Source: an uncultured Rhodopila sp.
GTDB lineage: Bacteria > Pseudomonadota > Alphaproteobacteria > Acetobacterales > Acetobacteraceae
DNA: 64,000 nt
NCBI GenBank assembly: GCA_903932145.1
Contig: CAIZFE010000096.1
Span: forward strand, 17,008 to 81,007
Direction: 5' to 3'
Below are positions 26,130 to 35,208 of this stretch, piece by piece (the first letter of the stretch is position 1; each line of letters starts with the position of its first letter). A program made the translations under genes and the position numbers. The notes beneath the pieces were generated by a model that saw only the letters and a list, made by a program, of their open reading frames with translations, ran no database searches and was not told the DNA's origin.

Positions 26130-26460
26130 AACCAGGCCGTCGCGATGGCAAGCCCCCATGCCAGCCTGGTGGGGACCTGCCGGGCCGGAGCGGCATTAGC
26201 CGCCCGCCAAAGAGGAATCGCTTCTTCAAGCCACCGGCCGCCGATCTCCGTCAGCCACACCATACGCCAGGGTTGATCCGATTCGACAATGGCAATTTCG
26301 ACCAGCGCATCGGCTTCCAGTGTGGGCAGTTGAACGTTGTCCGGGTCAGGGCGATGATTGGCGAGAGTCTTGACGGCCGCGGCCAGTGACCGGTCGAAGA
26401 ATGGACCGAGCTTGGATCGATACGCGAGTAAAGGACAGCGCCCCGAGCGCGGCGAGACTG
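26130..26460 (-). pseudogene. MarR-family regulator remnant
   Basis: In one frame LPTLEADALVEIAIVESDQP and VWLTEIGGRWLEEAIPLWRA match the wing and last helix of MarR regulators. The preceding recognition-helix sequence (LTRTTFN) is in a different frame and SLAAAVKTLA in the first again, so at least two indels are present. No start is recognisable and the open frame runs on past the usual MarR end. Probably the lost local regulator of the dioxygenase genes upstream (inference). Limits are approximate. Confidence 0.5.
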
Positions 26461-26481
26461 TGATCTGACCGCACCCCGGCG

Positions 26482-26943
26482 CTAAAGCGGAATCGCCAGC
26501 AACGTATCGAACCGTTGGCTGTCGCACACCACGATGCGTTCGGAGTAGCGCCACGCCCCGGCATCGTTCCGCTGTAGCTTGTCCAGATAAACCCCGGCCG
26601 CGAACACGATCATCTGGCCGTCGCGCATGGTACGCACAACCAGAAACGATGTCTCCGCCGTGGCCGTTCCGTCCGGTGCCCCGACGATCAGCGGCATCCC
26701 AAGGATGTGCCGGTAACGCTGGCGCTCGTAGATATTCGCCTCCCGCAGGGCGGAAATCCGATCGCCCAGCATTGCCTTCGAATCGGCGTAGATCAGCCCC
26801 GCCTGATACCCCTTCTCGTAATTGTCCGCTGTCGTGACTTTGTACAGGCACTGATCCAGAAAGAACTCCGGCCAATCTTCCAGGCGTCCGGAATCGATCG
26901 CGGATGCGCAGGCCCCATTCAGGGCGGCGATTTCCATCAACAT
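26482..26943 (-). CDS. aromatic-ring-hydroxylating dioxygenase subunit beta
   Basis: 153-residue small subunit (NTF2-like fold) of a Rieske non-haem iron dioxygenase. Typical: LNGACASAIDSGRLEDWPEF, CLYKVTTADNYEKG, REANIYERQRYRHILG and TSFLVVRTMRDGQM. It starts two bases after the alpha-subunit stop; ATG 26943 or the third-codon ATG at 26937 could be used. It assembles with the alpha subunit into the terminal oxygenase; no ferredoxin or reductase gene is nearby. Confidence 0.88.
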   Translation of the reverse strand: MLMEIAALNGACASAIDSGRLEDWPEFFLDQCLYKVTTADNYEKGYQAGLIYADSKAMLGDRISALREANIYERQRYRHILGMPLIVGAPDGTATAETSFLVVRTMRDGQMIVFAAGVYLDKLQRNDAGAWRYSERIVVCDSQRFDTLLAIPL

Positions 26944-26945
26944 CG

Positions 26946-28181
26946 TCAAATCCCCATCCGCGCGCGCCACGCTTTCCAGAAGCCGCGCACCGACGCCTCG
27001 GTGGCGCGGGTTCCGGCGCTTTCGGCTCCGGAGCCACCCATCTCGACGATCGCTGCCTCGCCATCCGCCGCCGCGATGCCGCGCTGGACGAAACCGCCGA
27101 CCGCGCCATCCTCCATCGAAACAAACCCGGCCGGGCCGGCAAGATTGCCCTGCTTCAGCCGCATCGCCCGTAAGTCCGGTGTATCGTCGGCAAACCCAAG
27201 ATAGGTCCAGTGCAGGTCCATGCTGTCCACACCGCGCGGAACGATCTGACGCACGGCGAGGGCATTATGGATCTGCTGTAAGATAAAGCCCGGAAACACC
27301 GACACGATTTGCAGATTAATATTGTCGTTGAAATCCGCGACCGCGTTCATGAACGTTGGGTCCTGAAGTTGGAAACCCTGATTGTCGGATCGCATGCCGG
27401 CGTAACTATCATCCGGCCCCTTCACCGCCGCCAGTGTGGTGCTGGCGTGCGCCACGCCGTTATCGCCGACCAGGACACCACCGCCCTGGCTCAGGCGGGT
27501 GATGCGGAAGGTCGTGAAGAATGTGTGCAGCAAACTGGCATGGTAGGTGTCTCGGACATTCTCCATGTACAGCTTCCAGTTGTTGGGAAGCTGTTGCGTG
27601 AACCGCCCGATCACCTCGACTTTCTTATGCAGGACACGCCGTATCCGATCCAACACCTCGGGTCCGATATACGTTTCGATATCCGGCCCATCTTGCGCCA
27701 GCGTGCCGAATACCAGGCCGCACAGAACCGCCGTGCGCAGTTTACGCGGACCGTGGTGCTCCAGCTTGAAATCGTCCGGCATGCCGCCCTGGCCATTGAC
27801 GCCGCGCCGGAACGCCACCGAGGTCAGGTTGCCACGCAGATCGTACCTCCACGCGTGATAAACGCATTGAAAATCCTTCGACTTGCCGCCGTCCTCCAGA
27901 CAAATCAGCGCCCCGCGATGGGCGCATCGATTTTCAAATGCGACGATCTGCCCGTCTTCGGCACGCGCCACCACGACCGACATCGCACCGATCATCGTAG
28001 TACGGTAATCGCCAATTTCGGGAAGTTCGACCTCCAGGCACAGATAATGCCAGCCCGGGCCTTCGAAGATGCGTGATTGCTCGTCACGCGCGACCTCGGC
28101 ATCGCGATAGACCCAATATGGAACGCGGGTCAGACCCGCAGGCCAGGCGTCACTCGGCCGTTCATGCACAGGCTGGTCCAT
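26946..28181 (-). CDS. aromatic-ring-hydroxylating dioxygenase subunit alpha (Rieske)
   Basis: 411-residue large subunit. The Rieske [2Fe-2S] ligands are in [14 protein letters not shown] and [11 protein letters not shown] (CxH...CxxH). The catalytic iron site is [20 protein letters not shown] (D-x2-H-x4-H), with a distal Asp expected near [12 protein letters not shown]. It dihydroxylates an aromatic acid; the family resembles anthranilate/salicylate/benzoate-type enzymes but the substrate is not determinable. Paired with the beta subunit immediately downstream. Confidence 0.92.
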   Translation of the reverse strand: MDQPVHERPSDAWPAGLTRVPYWVYRDAEVARDEQSRIFEGPGWHYLCLEVELPEIGDYRTTMIGAMSVVVARAEDGQIVAFENRCAHRGALICLEDGGKSKDFQCVYHAWRYDLRGNLTSVAFRRGVNGQGGMPDDFKLEHHGPRKLRTAVLCGLVFGTLAQDGPDIETYIGPEVLDRIRRVLHKKVEVIGRFTQQLPNNWKLYMENVRDTYHASLLHTFFTTFRITRLSQGGGVLVGDNGVAHASTTLAAVKGPDDSYAGMRSDNQGFQLQDPTFMNAVADFNDNINLQIVSVFPGFILQQIHNALAVRQIVPRGVDSMDLHWTYLGFADDTPDLRAMRLKQGNLAGPAGFVSMEDGAVGGFVQRGIAAADGEAAIVEMGGSGAESAGTRATEASVRGFWKAWRARMGI

Positions 28182-28214
28182 ATCGCCCTCCCAAGACGGT
28201 TATGGGGCAATAGC

Positions 28215-29573
28215 TTAGCCGGTTGCCGGTTTCCCGCAAACCGCCGCCGGAGCCGGTGTCCCTGGCAGCAGACCACGGGCGGCCGCCAGCACATCGGCGA
28301 CCGCGCGGCGCCGGTAGTCCCAGATCGGATCGGGTCCGGGCGGAACGATCGCCATCGTGGCATTGGCCTCAAACAGCAGCACCCGGCCGTCGGGGGCCAA
28401 CCCGAAGTCGATACCGCCGTAGTCCAGACCCATAACCGCCTGGATTCGCGCGAGAGCAGCCATCGCGCGCCCGCCGATAACCCCCGGCATGTCCTCGAGG
28501 AAACGACTCTCCTCCGCCCGGAATCGGGGATCGGCTTCCATCGCGGCGCTAAAATAATGCACTTTCCAGTCAACCGAGATCGCAAGATGCAGCGGATACA
28601 TGCGCCCGCCGATGAACATCACCCGGTATTTGCGCGCCATCCCATCCGGTCCGCGCGCATTAAGGTATTCGATCGCCAATGGGTCGGAACCCGGCAACGA
28701 TCCGGCCGCCGCCGCCAGCGCGTCCCGGCTTTCAACACACACAAAATGCTGACCGGTGTGATAACCGAGCGATCGGAGTAGTAACGGATATCCGAAATCA
28801 GCGGCGCGGGACAAATGTGCCATACGCGGAACGATCAGGTCCGGGATGTCAGCGAGCCGTCGCGCGTTGTCCTCCCGGCCGGTCGCCAGCACCAGCCCGG
28901 GGGCATTGATCACCGGCTCCGCCGCTCCGGGAACAATCCGTTCGGCGTTGACCAGCGCAACATGCGCGAGATCAGCATCGCCGATCGCGTTCACGATCGC
29001 CGCGGCATCGCCGGGCACCGGTTCGTCCGGGTCCAGGAAGTCGGCGTAGATCGAGGTGACAGCATAGACCCGTTCGTCGATCCAATGCTGTGTTGGAACG
29101 TTTCCGCCGCGTGCGGAAAGCAAGAGGATCAATGGAATGCCGGTGCCCTTGCCGCGATAACGCCGCGGCACGACTGCATGCCCGCAGTACCCTTTCCGCC
29201 AATGCTCATCGGCGTTTTCGCCGAGGTCCGTCAGAGCGCGGGCAAGACCCTGGTGTGCCTGGTAGAGGTCGGGATCGGCCGCCAGGGCGGCTCTATAGTG
29301 CTCCACGGCGGCGGCGGGTTCACCCGCCTCGGACAGCAGATACGCATAGCCGAGACGGGCTGCCTGACTTTCCGGATGGTATCGCAGGGCCTGGCCGAAG
29401 GCTTCCCTGGCCGCCGACACATGCCCGGTGCCGTGCGCCAACGCCCCCAGTTCGGTCAGCGCCACGCAGTGTGTCGGATCGACGCGCAGGACATCCAGAT
29501 AGGCTTGCTTCGCGGCGTCCTCATCACCGTCCTGCAGGTGAGTCCGAGCGCGAACCAGAGCGCTGTCGCTCAT
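28215..29573 (-). CDS. TPR protein with C-terminal ATP-grasp-like domain
   Basis: 452 residues. The first 120 hold about three TPR units (ARTHLQDGDEDAAKQAYLDV, RVDPTHCVALTELGALAHGT, ALAADPDLYQAHQGLARALT). The rest resembles an ATP-grasp ligase of the glutathione-synthetase/RimK type: PLLLRSLGYHTGQHFV, YRVMFIGGRMYPLHLAIS, GLDYGGIDFGLAPDGRVLLF with the Mg-binding EANATM. Probably ligates an amino acid or peptide, with the TPRs recruiting a partner. ATG 29573 lies one base from the stop of the GNAT gene, so the two are coupled. Confidence 0.75.
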   Translation of the reverse strand: MSDSALVRARTHLQDGDEDAAKQAYLDVLRVDPTHCVALTELGALAHGTGHVSAAREAFGQALRYHPESQAARLGYAYLLSEAGEPAAAVEHYRAALAADPDLYQAHQGLARALTDLGENADEHWRKGYCGHAVVPRRYRGKGTGIPLILLLSARGGNVPTQHWIDERVYAVTSIYADFLDPDEPVPGDAAAIVNAIGDADLAHVALVNAERIVPGAAEPVINAPGLVLATGREDNARRLADIPDLIVPRMAHLSRAADFGYPLLLRSLGYHTGQHFVCVESRDALAAAAGSLPGSDPLAIEYLNARGPDGMARKYRVMFIGGRMYPLHLAISVDWKVHYFSAAMEADPRFRAEESRFLEDMPGVIGGRAMAALARIQAVMGLDYGGIDFGLAPDGRVLLFEANATMAIVPPGPDPIWDYRRRAVADVLAAARGLLPGTPAPAAVCGKPATG

Positions 29574-29574
29574 G

Positions 29575-30096
29575 TCACACAAACGGCCGTTGAGACTGAC
29601 GCACGGCTATTCCACTTCCGTCATGGCCCGGACAAGCTGGGCCATGACGGTGGGGGCAAGAGTCGGCAGCAACGCGGACTGGTATCAGACGCTTCTGGAA
29701 GAACAGCCGCTGGTGGCCGGGCGGAGAGTCGTCCAGCATACCGAACAAGGAAAATCCCAGCCTTTCATAGAACGGCCCGGCCTGGAAGCTGAGTGTTTCG
29801 ACCTGAATGCCGATGCAGCCTCGAACGCGTGCCTCGGTTTCCGCCCGCGCGATCAACGCCGAACCGACCCCTTGCCTTCGCATCGTTTCTGGAACGAATA
29901 GCATTTCGAGTTTCAACCATCGAAAGAGGCTGACGCTCCAAAGACCGCCGATCGCGGCCCCATCGGCGTCCCTGATCGGAATCACCATCAAGCGCGGGTT
30001 GGCCATCCCTATCACATCCCGAGAAGCGCCGTCCAACGCTTCGTAGATCGCTTGGAATATGCCAGGTTCGGCCGTATCGGAAACCGCAAGGTCCAT
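29575..30096 (-). CDS. GNAT family N-acetyltransferase with repeat-derived C-terminus
   Basis: 173 residues. Acetyl-CoA site MRRQGVGSALIARAETEARV, preceded by the beta strand KLEMLFVPE and followed by FYERLGFSLFGML, is a complete GNAT core ending at LFFQKRL. The last 35 residues (VRVAADSCPHRHGPACPGHD...) are translated from the palindromic repeat at 29618-29689, so the original stop was replaced by one further on. It starts within the TGATG at the end of the His-rich gene, so translation is coupled. Confidence 0.83.
   Translation of the reverse strand: MDLAVSDTAEPGIFQAIYEALDGASRDVIGMANPRLMVIPIRDADGAAIGGLWSVSLFRWLKLEMLFVPETMRRQGVGSALIARAETEARVRGCIGIQVETLSFQAGPFYERLGFSLFGMLDDSPPGHQRLFFQKRLIPVRVAADSCPHRHGPACPGHDGSGIAVRQSQRPFV
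29618..29689. repeat. REP-like element with tail, inside GNAT 3' end
   Basis: CCGTCATGGCCC (29618-29629) and GGGCCATGACGG (29639-29650) form the palindrome; the following tail (GAGTCGGCAGCAACGCGG within 29651-29685) recurs at 55451-55484 with few changes. Confidence 0.7.
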
Positions 30097-30356
30097 CAGG
30101 CGAGGGTGTTGAGGATGTTCGCCGCGCTCGTGTTTGTGCCACCCGGGTTTGTGCCGGTCGTGTCGGTTTGCGCCGGATTGGCGCCGCCGCCATGGTGATG
30201 ATGGTGATGATGCACCTGCTGGGGCTGTTGCGGCACGGCGGCGGCCTGCTGCGTCGCGCCTGCCGGGGTTTGCGGCGGCGAAGCAGGCGTCTGCGCTGCT
30301 TGCAACTGCTGAAGGTATGCCGCCGACGATGCGGCGGATACGCCTGCTATACTCAT
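30096..30356 (-). CDS. small His-rich Ala/Gln/Pro-rich protein
   Basis: 86 residues of low complexity: MSIAGVSAASSAAYLQQLQA, a Pro/Ala/Gln linker, a run of seven His (VHHHHHHHGGG) and a Thr/Asn/Gly tail. A strong AGGAG precedes the ATG. No signal peptide or membrane segment. The His run could bind nickel, zinc or copper. It is coupled through TGATG to the GNAT gene. Function unknown. Confidence 0.6.
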   Translation of the reverse strand: MSIAGVSAASSAAYLQQLQAAQTPASPPQTPAGATQQAAAVPQQPQQVHHHHHHHGGGANPAQTDTTGTNPGGTNTSAANILNTLA

Positions 30357-30566
30357 TTAAAGCTCCTGTCTGGTTCAACCCGGGGCACTCTACTGGCGAA
30401 ACCTTAACAAGACCTTAATGCGCCGTAACAAAAGGTGACAAATTACCGATTTTCGTCCGGGCCGCCCCGAAGCACCGCCACGCGTTGTGATCCCACATGG
30501 AATCGATACTGTTGGCCGGTCAGGATCGCCTGGTGGGCGTCCAACGACCCGTAACCGGAGCAGCCA

Positions 30567-31784
30567 ATGCGCGCATTCCTCGTCGGCCTGATCGCACTCC
30601 TGTTAGCCAGCGGCGTGGCCCGCGCGGCGCAGACCCCGGACCCGAAGCTGGGCGACGGCGGCGTCTCACCGTTTTACTCCTGGACCGGAGACATTCCGGA
30701 AGCGCCAGGGCGGATGTTGCGCACCGAACCACTTAATCCTGTGCTGGGCCTGACAGGAGCCAGCGAACAATTCCGCATTCTGTACACGTCGACCGACGGC
30801 ATCGGCGGCAAGGCGCCGGTCACCGTGTCCGGCGCTTACTTCGTCCCGAAGGGGGCGACGCCAGCAGGAGGCTGGCCGGTGGTCGCATGGGCGCACGGCA
30901 CAACCGGGGTCGCGGATATTTGCGCGCCGTCGTGGATGCCACGGTCGCAGCGAGACGCGGCCTACCTCAACACCTGGCTCCAGCAAGGCTTCGCCATCGT
31001 CGCGACCGACTATCAAGGGCTCGGAACCGCCGGTCTGCACCCTTATCCTGCGGTGCGGGCGCTGGCGTACAGCGTTCTGGACAGCGTGCGCGCGGTGCTG
31101 AGCGGCGTTCCCGGCCTCGCCAACCGGATCATCATCGTTGGGCAATCGCAAGGCGGCGCGGCGACGTTCGCCGCTGTGGGTGAGGCGCCGGGTTACGCGC
31201 CCGAACTCCACATTCGGGGCGGCGTGGCGACAGGGGTGCCGTATCTTGCCGCCACGATGCGGCCGGCGGAAGGGGCGGCGTCCTCCTCGTCGGACCTCGC
31301 CGACCGGACAGTCGCCTATGCCTTCTATGCCGCGCTGGTCTCGCTGCAGCTCAATCCGTCGCTGACTCCGGACCAACTGGTCAGCCCGCGCGGGTTGCCG
31401 TTTCTGGAACTGGCACGCACCACCTGCGTCGGGCCGCTGTTCCGAGCCGTGACGGGTGCCGGTCTCAATCGGGCGAATTCGTTGTTGCCCGGGTATCGCC
31501 GGGCATCGATCGAGAACGCGGCGCTTTTCAGGTACTCGACGACCAGGCTAGCGACCCCGATTTTCATCGGAATCGGTGAGCGGGATCAGGACGTGGTGCC
31601 GGCGCGGCAGCTTGCCCTGGTGCGGGATGCCTGCGCGGCCGGTTCGGTGGTGGAGGCGCATGTGTATGCCGGCCTCGATCACGGCGCGACGGTCAACGCG
31701 TCGCTGAAAGATTCGGTGCCATTTGTGCGGAAGCTGATGGCGGGCGAGGCGATCAGTCCGGTCTGTCGACCAACGGCGGAGTGA
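30567..31784 (+). CDS. secreted lipase / alpha/beta hydrolase (LIP family)
   Basis: 405-residue exported hydrolase. The signal peptide LVGLIALLLASGVARA ends at AQTPDPK. Oxyanion region VVAWAHGTTGVADICAPS, nucleophile elbow VGQSQGGAATF, acid likely in IGERDQDVVPA and His in GLDHGATVN. This is the fungal-type secretory lipase (LIP) fold found in some bacteria. Monocistronic, followed by a palindromic repeat copy. Confidence 0.85.
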   Translation: MRAFLVGLIALLLASGVARAAQTPDPKLGDGGVSPFYSWTGDIPEAPGRMLRTEPLNPVLGLTGASEQFRILYTSTDGIGGKAPVTVSGAYFVPKGATPAGGWPVVAWAHGTTGVADICAPSWMPRSQRDAAYLNTWLQQGFAIVATDYQGLGTAGLHPYPAVRALAYSVLDSVRAVLSGVPGLANRIIIVGQSQGGAATFAAVGEAPGYAPELHIRGGVATGVPYLAATMRPAEGAASSSSDLADRTVAYAFYAALVSLQLNPSLTPDQLVSPRGLPFLELARTTCVGPLFRAVTGAGLNRANSLLPGYRRASIENAALFRYSTTRLATPIFIGIGERDQDVVPARQLALVRDACAAGSVVEAHVYAGLDHGATVNASLKDSVPFVRKLMAGEAISPVCRPTAE

Positions 31785-31807
31785 TACGACTTGACGGCGA
31801 CATTGCA

Positions 31808-31886
31808 CTTCCGTCCTGGCCCCCTGTGCCCTGACGGTGCCGCGACAGGTGGCCCGGACAAGCCGGGCCATGACGATGGGGGAGAA
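31808..31886. repeat. REP-like element, long form
   Basis: Contains the palindrome around GGCCCGGACAAGCCGGGCC and shares a 35-base exact block (31833-31867) with the copy at 55406-55440. Lies in the gap between the lipase and the flavin monooxygenase. Confidence 0.7.
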
Positions 31887-31917
31887 GAGCGACTATAAAC
31901 GGGGGCTTCGTTTAAGC

Positions 31918-33102
31918 TTACACTGAAACTGTCAGCGCATTATACTCGTACAGACAGTCGTAGCGTTGCTTTACCTTCTCGGGCAGGAACTCCCGATCCA
32001 CGTAGGCCGCCGCACCCTCGGGATTACCGAACGCCGGATTGTGGAAGCGTTTGGTGTTGTCGGACGATCCGCGCACGATCGCGGTGGTGCGTTGTAAACG
32101 CGCGGCCTCGTAACGACGCAGGGCAGCGGGGATGTCGGACATGTCCAGGCATCGAGCGATCACGACCGCGTCCTCCAGCGCCATGTTGGCGCCCTGGGCG
32201 AGGAACGGCAGCGTCGGGTGCGCCGCGTCGCCCATCACACAGACGCGGCCTTGCGCGTAGTGATCCAGCGGTTCGCGGCCCAACAGCGCCCATTTGTAGG
32301 GCGTATCGATGTTGCGGATGATGGTCTTGACGTCTTCATGCCAGTTGCGCAGGTCGTGCAGGCATTCCTCCCGGCTGCCGGGTTCGTTCCAGGATTCGAC
32401 ACGCCAGTCGTCCCGTTCCACCACGCCGACGAAGTTCAGCAACTCGCCCCGCCGCAACGGATAGGTCACGACATGGCCGCCGACGCCCATCCAGTTGGCC
32501 CCGACCAGCCGGCGTTGATGTGGCGGCAGGCGGTCCATCGGCACCAGACCGCGCCATGCCATGATGCCGGTGAATGTGGCTGAGCCCTGGCCGAACATCT
32601 GCTGGCGCACCCGCGAATGCACCCCGTCGGCGCCGATCAGCACGTCGCCGGTGGCTTGTTCGCCGTTAGCGAGGTGCAGTGTGACGCCGCTTTCAGTCTG
32701 TTCGAAACCGACGCAGCCGTTGCCGGCCTGGATCGCATCCGGGCGAGCGGCGCGCACGGCGTCCAGCAGCACTTTGTGGAAATCGCCGCGATGCACCATC
32801 CAATACGGGGCGCCGAAGCGTTCAACCGAGGTTTCGCCCAGATCGAACGTCGGCCAACTCTGCCCGGTGCTGCCCAGCCGGATTTCCTTGCTGGTCGCGG
32901 CGCAGACAACCTTCAGCATCTCCGCTTCCAGGCCGAGCGCGATCAGGATGCGGGTGCCGTTGGCGCCAAGCTGCACGCCGGCGCCGACCTCGCGCAATTC
33001 GACCGCCTGTTCGAACAGCCGCACCTGATGGCCACGCTGGATCAGAGCCAAAGCTGCCGTCAGGCCGCCAAGACCGGCGCCCGCGATCAGGATATCAGCC
33101 AT
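31918..33102 (-). CDS. FAD-dependent aromatic monooxygenase (salicylate / 3-hydroxybenzoate hydroxylase type)
   Basis: 394-residue group A flavoprotein monooxygenase. FAD motif IAGAGLGGLTAALALIQRG at the N-terminus, GADGVHSRVRQQM (DG fingerprint) near residue 160, and VCMGDAAHPTLPFLAQGANM (GD motif) near 285. It hydroxylates a phenolic acid with NAD(P)H and O2. AAGGGGGAAACC precedes the ATG at 33102. The dioxygenase pair at 26-28 kb is the other aromatic gene set here, but no physical link is evident. Confidence 0.88.
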   Translation of the reverse strand: MADILIAGAGLGGLTAALALIQRGHQVRLFEQAVELREVGAGVQLGANGTRILIALGLEAEMLKVVCAATSKEIRLGSTGQSWPTFDLGETSVERFGAPYWMVHRGDFHKVLLDAVRAARPDAIQAGNGCVGFEQTESGVTLHLANGEQATGDVLIGADGVHSRVRQQMFGQGSATFTGIMAWRGLVPMDRLPPHQRRLVGANWMGVGGHVVTYPLRRGELLNFVGVVERDDWRVESWNEPGSREECLHDLRNWHEDVKTIIRNIDTPYKWALLGREPLDHYAQGRVCVMGDAAHPTLPFLAQGANMALEDAVVIARCLDMSDIPAALRRYEAARLQRTTAIVRGSSDNTKRFHNPAFGNPEGAAAYVDREFLPEKVKQRYDCLYEYNALTVSV

Positions 33103-33134
33103 TGGTTTCCCCCTTCTTGCCGTTGACCCGGCCG

Positions 33135-33680
33135 TCACCGCACGGATTGAAGCCCAGACAACACCGCCGCGACAAGCGCGTCCACCGGGGCGCTGGAATC
33201 CAGCCGCAGCACCGGAGCCGGTTGATCCGCCAGCCAGGACCGATGCGTCACCAGGCCAAGACGTAAAGATCCCGCCGTGTCATAGGCCTCGGCCCAGGCG
33301 ATAAAGGCGGCGTTGGCTGTTTCCATGTCGCCGCCGGGCCGGATGCGCGCGCCATACCGGGCGGCCTCACGCTGCCGCAACCGTTGCATGCGGACGGCAT
33401 GATCGAGTTGGAGGAACACCACCAGATCGTAGTGCGGCTCTAACGGCGCGGCCCACTTCGTTGCTGCCCCGGAAAACACCCAGTGTCCTTCGGCCGGCAG
33501 TGTTCGCTGCAACAGTGCCTGCCGTTCCTCCGGGGCGCGCGGCGTCGTGAACGGCGGATCCGTGTGCAGCCAATACAGGCTATCGGAGTCGGCATGCCGC
33601 ACGCCAAGCCGCCACGCGAGGGCGGCGCCAAGCGTCGATGTGCCGGAGCCAGAGGCCCCCAGGATGTGGATCCGAGGCAT
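33135..33680 (-). CDS. adenylate-kinase-like P-loop NTPase
   Basis: 181-residue P-loop protein starting MPRIHILGASGSGTSTLGAA, where GASGSGTS is the Walker A. Segment HADSDSLYWLHTDPPFTTPR resembles shikimate/adenylate-kinase-like small-molecule kinases, and DLVVFLQLDHAVRMQRLRQRE is the lid/Walker B region. Annotated relatives are usually called AAA family or adenylate-kinase-like; substrate unknown. It lies just upstream of the monooxygenase on the same strand. Confidence 0.75.
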   Translation of the reverse strand: MPRIHILGASGSGTSTLGAALAWRLGVRHADSDSLYWLHTDPPFTTPRAPEERQALLQRTLPAEGHWVFSGAATKWAAPLEPHYDLVVFLQLDHAVRMQRLRQREAARYGARIRPGGDMETANAAFIAWAEAYDTAGSLRLGLVTHRSWLADQPAPVLRLDSSAPVDALVAAVLSGLQSVR

Positions 33681-33812
33681 GGAAACCGCGCTTAGCGTGA
33701 TTCCGGGCGGACGTGAAGGCAACGTATTGCTTTTCGTCCACACAGGGCCGCGACTTGGCGGCGGCGGCAACATGGCCTGTAATCGCCGCAGCCGCGAAAG
33801 AGCCGTCCAAGC

Positions 33813-35195
33813 ATGAACGAAAAAGCCGACCGCGTTGACCGCCGCGTCTGGATCATTGCCGCCGCCTGCACCTGCGGGCCGCTGATGTCGGGTCTGGACT
33901 CGACCATGGTCAACGTCTCACTGGACACGATCGGGCGCGTGTTCGGCGTGGCGTTGGGGACGACGCAGTGGATCACCAGCGGCTACCTGCTGGCGTTGGC
34001 CCTGGCGTTGCCCCTGAGCGGCTGGCTGATCGACCGGGTGGGCGCGCGCCGCATCTTTTTGGGTTGCTTCGCGGGGTTCGTGATATGCTCGATGCTGTGC
34101 GGGATTGTGCAGTCGATCGGGCTGTTGATTGCCTGCCGCGTGCTACAGGGCGTGGCGGGCGGACTGCTGGCCCCGATGATGCAAATGATGATGGCCCGGC
34201 ACGCCGGCCGCCACATGGCCAGGGTGATCGGAGTCGCCGCGATGCCGGTGATGATCGGCCAGATGTTCGGACCGTCACTGGGCGGCCTGATCCTGACCTA
34301 TCTGGACTGGCACTGGATTTTCTTCGTCAATGTGCCGGTTGGGTTGCTGGCGATCGGGTTTGCCTGGATGGTTCTGCCATCAGACGAGACGACCAGCGCG
34401 CGGCGGCTCGATCTGCTCGGTTTTGCCATGGTTTCGCCGGGGTTGGCGCTGCTGCTGCAAGGGTTGGTGTCGCTGGCGCATGGCAGTCCCGAGGCGCCCT
34501 ACAGTTTGGTTGCCAGCGTGGTGCTGTTGGCGGCGTTTGCGTGGCATGCGCTGCGGCGTCCGGCGACCGCGCTGATCGATCTGCGACTGTTCAAGGCGCG
34601 GACGTTCCGGGCCGCCGCGACGACTCAGTTCCTGTCGAATGCCATCAACTTTGGCGGCCAGCTTCTGATGCCGCTGTATTTTCTGAAGTTGCGGGGGTTG
34701 CCCCCGAGCACGACGGGTTTGCTGTTGATGCCGATGGGACTGGGGGTTTTCTTCGCGCTGCCGATCATGGGGCGTTTGAGCGAACGTTTCGGCGCGCGGG
34801 CGATCTCCGGCACCGGTGCGTTGTTGTCATTTCTGGGCACTGTGCCATTCGCGTTGGCGGGGACCGAGACGCCGTTGGCGTTTTTGTGTGGGGCGTTGCT
34901 GGTGCGCGGGTTCGGCGGTGGCTCGATCACCATTCCATCGGCCGCGGCCGCCTACGCGTCGGTGCCGCGCGAATCGTTGGGTCACGCAACGACCGCGATC
35001 AATATTTGCCAGCGTTTCGGCGGCCCGGCGGGCACGACCGGGTTGGCGATCTGCCTGCAATTCGCATTGCTGCGATTTGACGCGCCGGCCGAGGCTTATG
35101 CGGTGGCGTTCTGGGTGTTGGCCGGGTTCGCGGCGGCGGCGCTGTTGGCGGCATCCCGGTTGCCGGGGCGCTTACGTTTACCGAAAACAGCATGA
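33813..35195 (+). CDS. MFS transporter, DHA2 (EmrB/QacA) type
   Basis: 460-residue drug:H+ antiporter-type MFS protein. Motif D-like LDSTMVNVSLDTIGR, motif A GWLIDRVGARRIFLGC, motif C GQMFGPSLGGLILTYLDWHW and the cytoplasmic AWMVLPSDETTS loop identify the EmrB/QacA group. Probably exports a toxic compound or metabolite. Thirteen bases separate it from the enoyl-CoA hydratase gene, so they may be co-transcribed. Confidence 0.88.
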   Translation: MNEKADRVDRRVWIIAAACTCGPLMSGLDSTMVNVSLDTIGRVFGVALGTTQWITSGYLLALALALPLSGWLIDRVGARRIFLGCFAGFVICSMLCGIVQSIGLLIACRVLQGVAGGLLAPMMQMMMARHAGRHMARVIGVAAMPVMIGQMFGPSLGGLILTYLDWHWIFFVNVPVGLLAIGFAWMVLPSDETTSARRLDLLGFAMVSPGLALLLQGLVSLAHGSPEAPYSLVASVVLLAAFAWHALRRPATALIDLRLFKARTFRAAATTQFLSNAINFGGQLLMPLYFLKLRGLPPSTTGLLLMPMGLGVFFALPIMGRLSERFGARAISGTGALLSFLGTVPFALAGTETPLAFLCGALLVRGFGGGSITIPSAAAAYASVPRESLGHATTAINICQRFGGPAGTTGLAICLQFALLRFDAPAEAYAVAFWVLAGFAAAALLAASRLPGRLRLPKTA

Positions 35196-35208
35196 AGGGG
35201 AGAGAACA

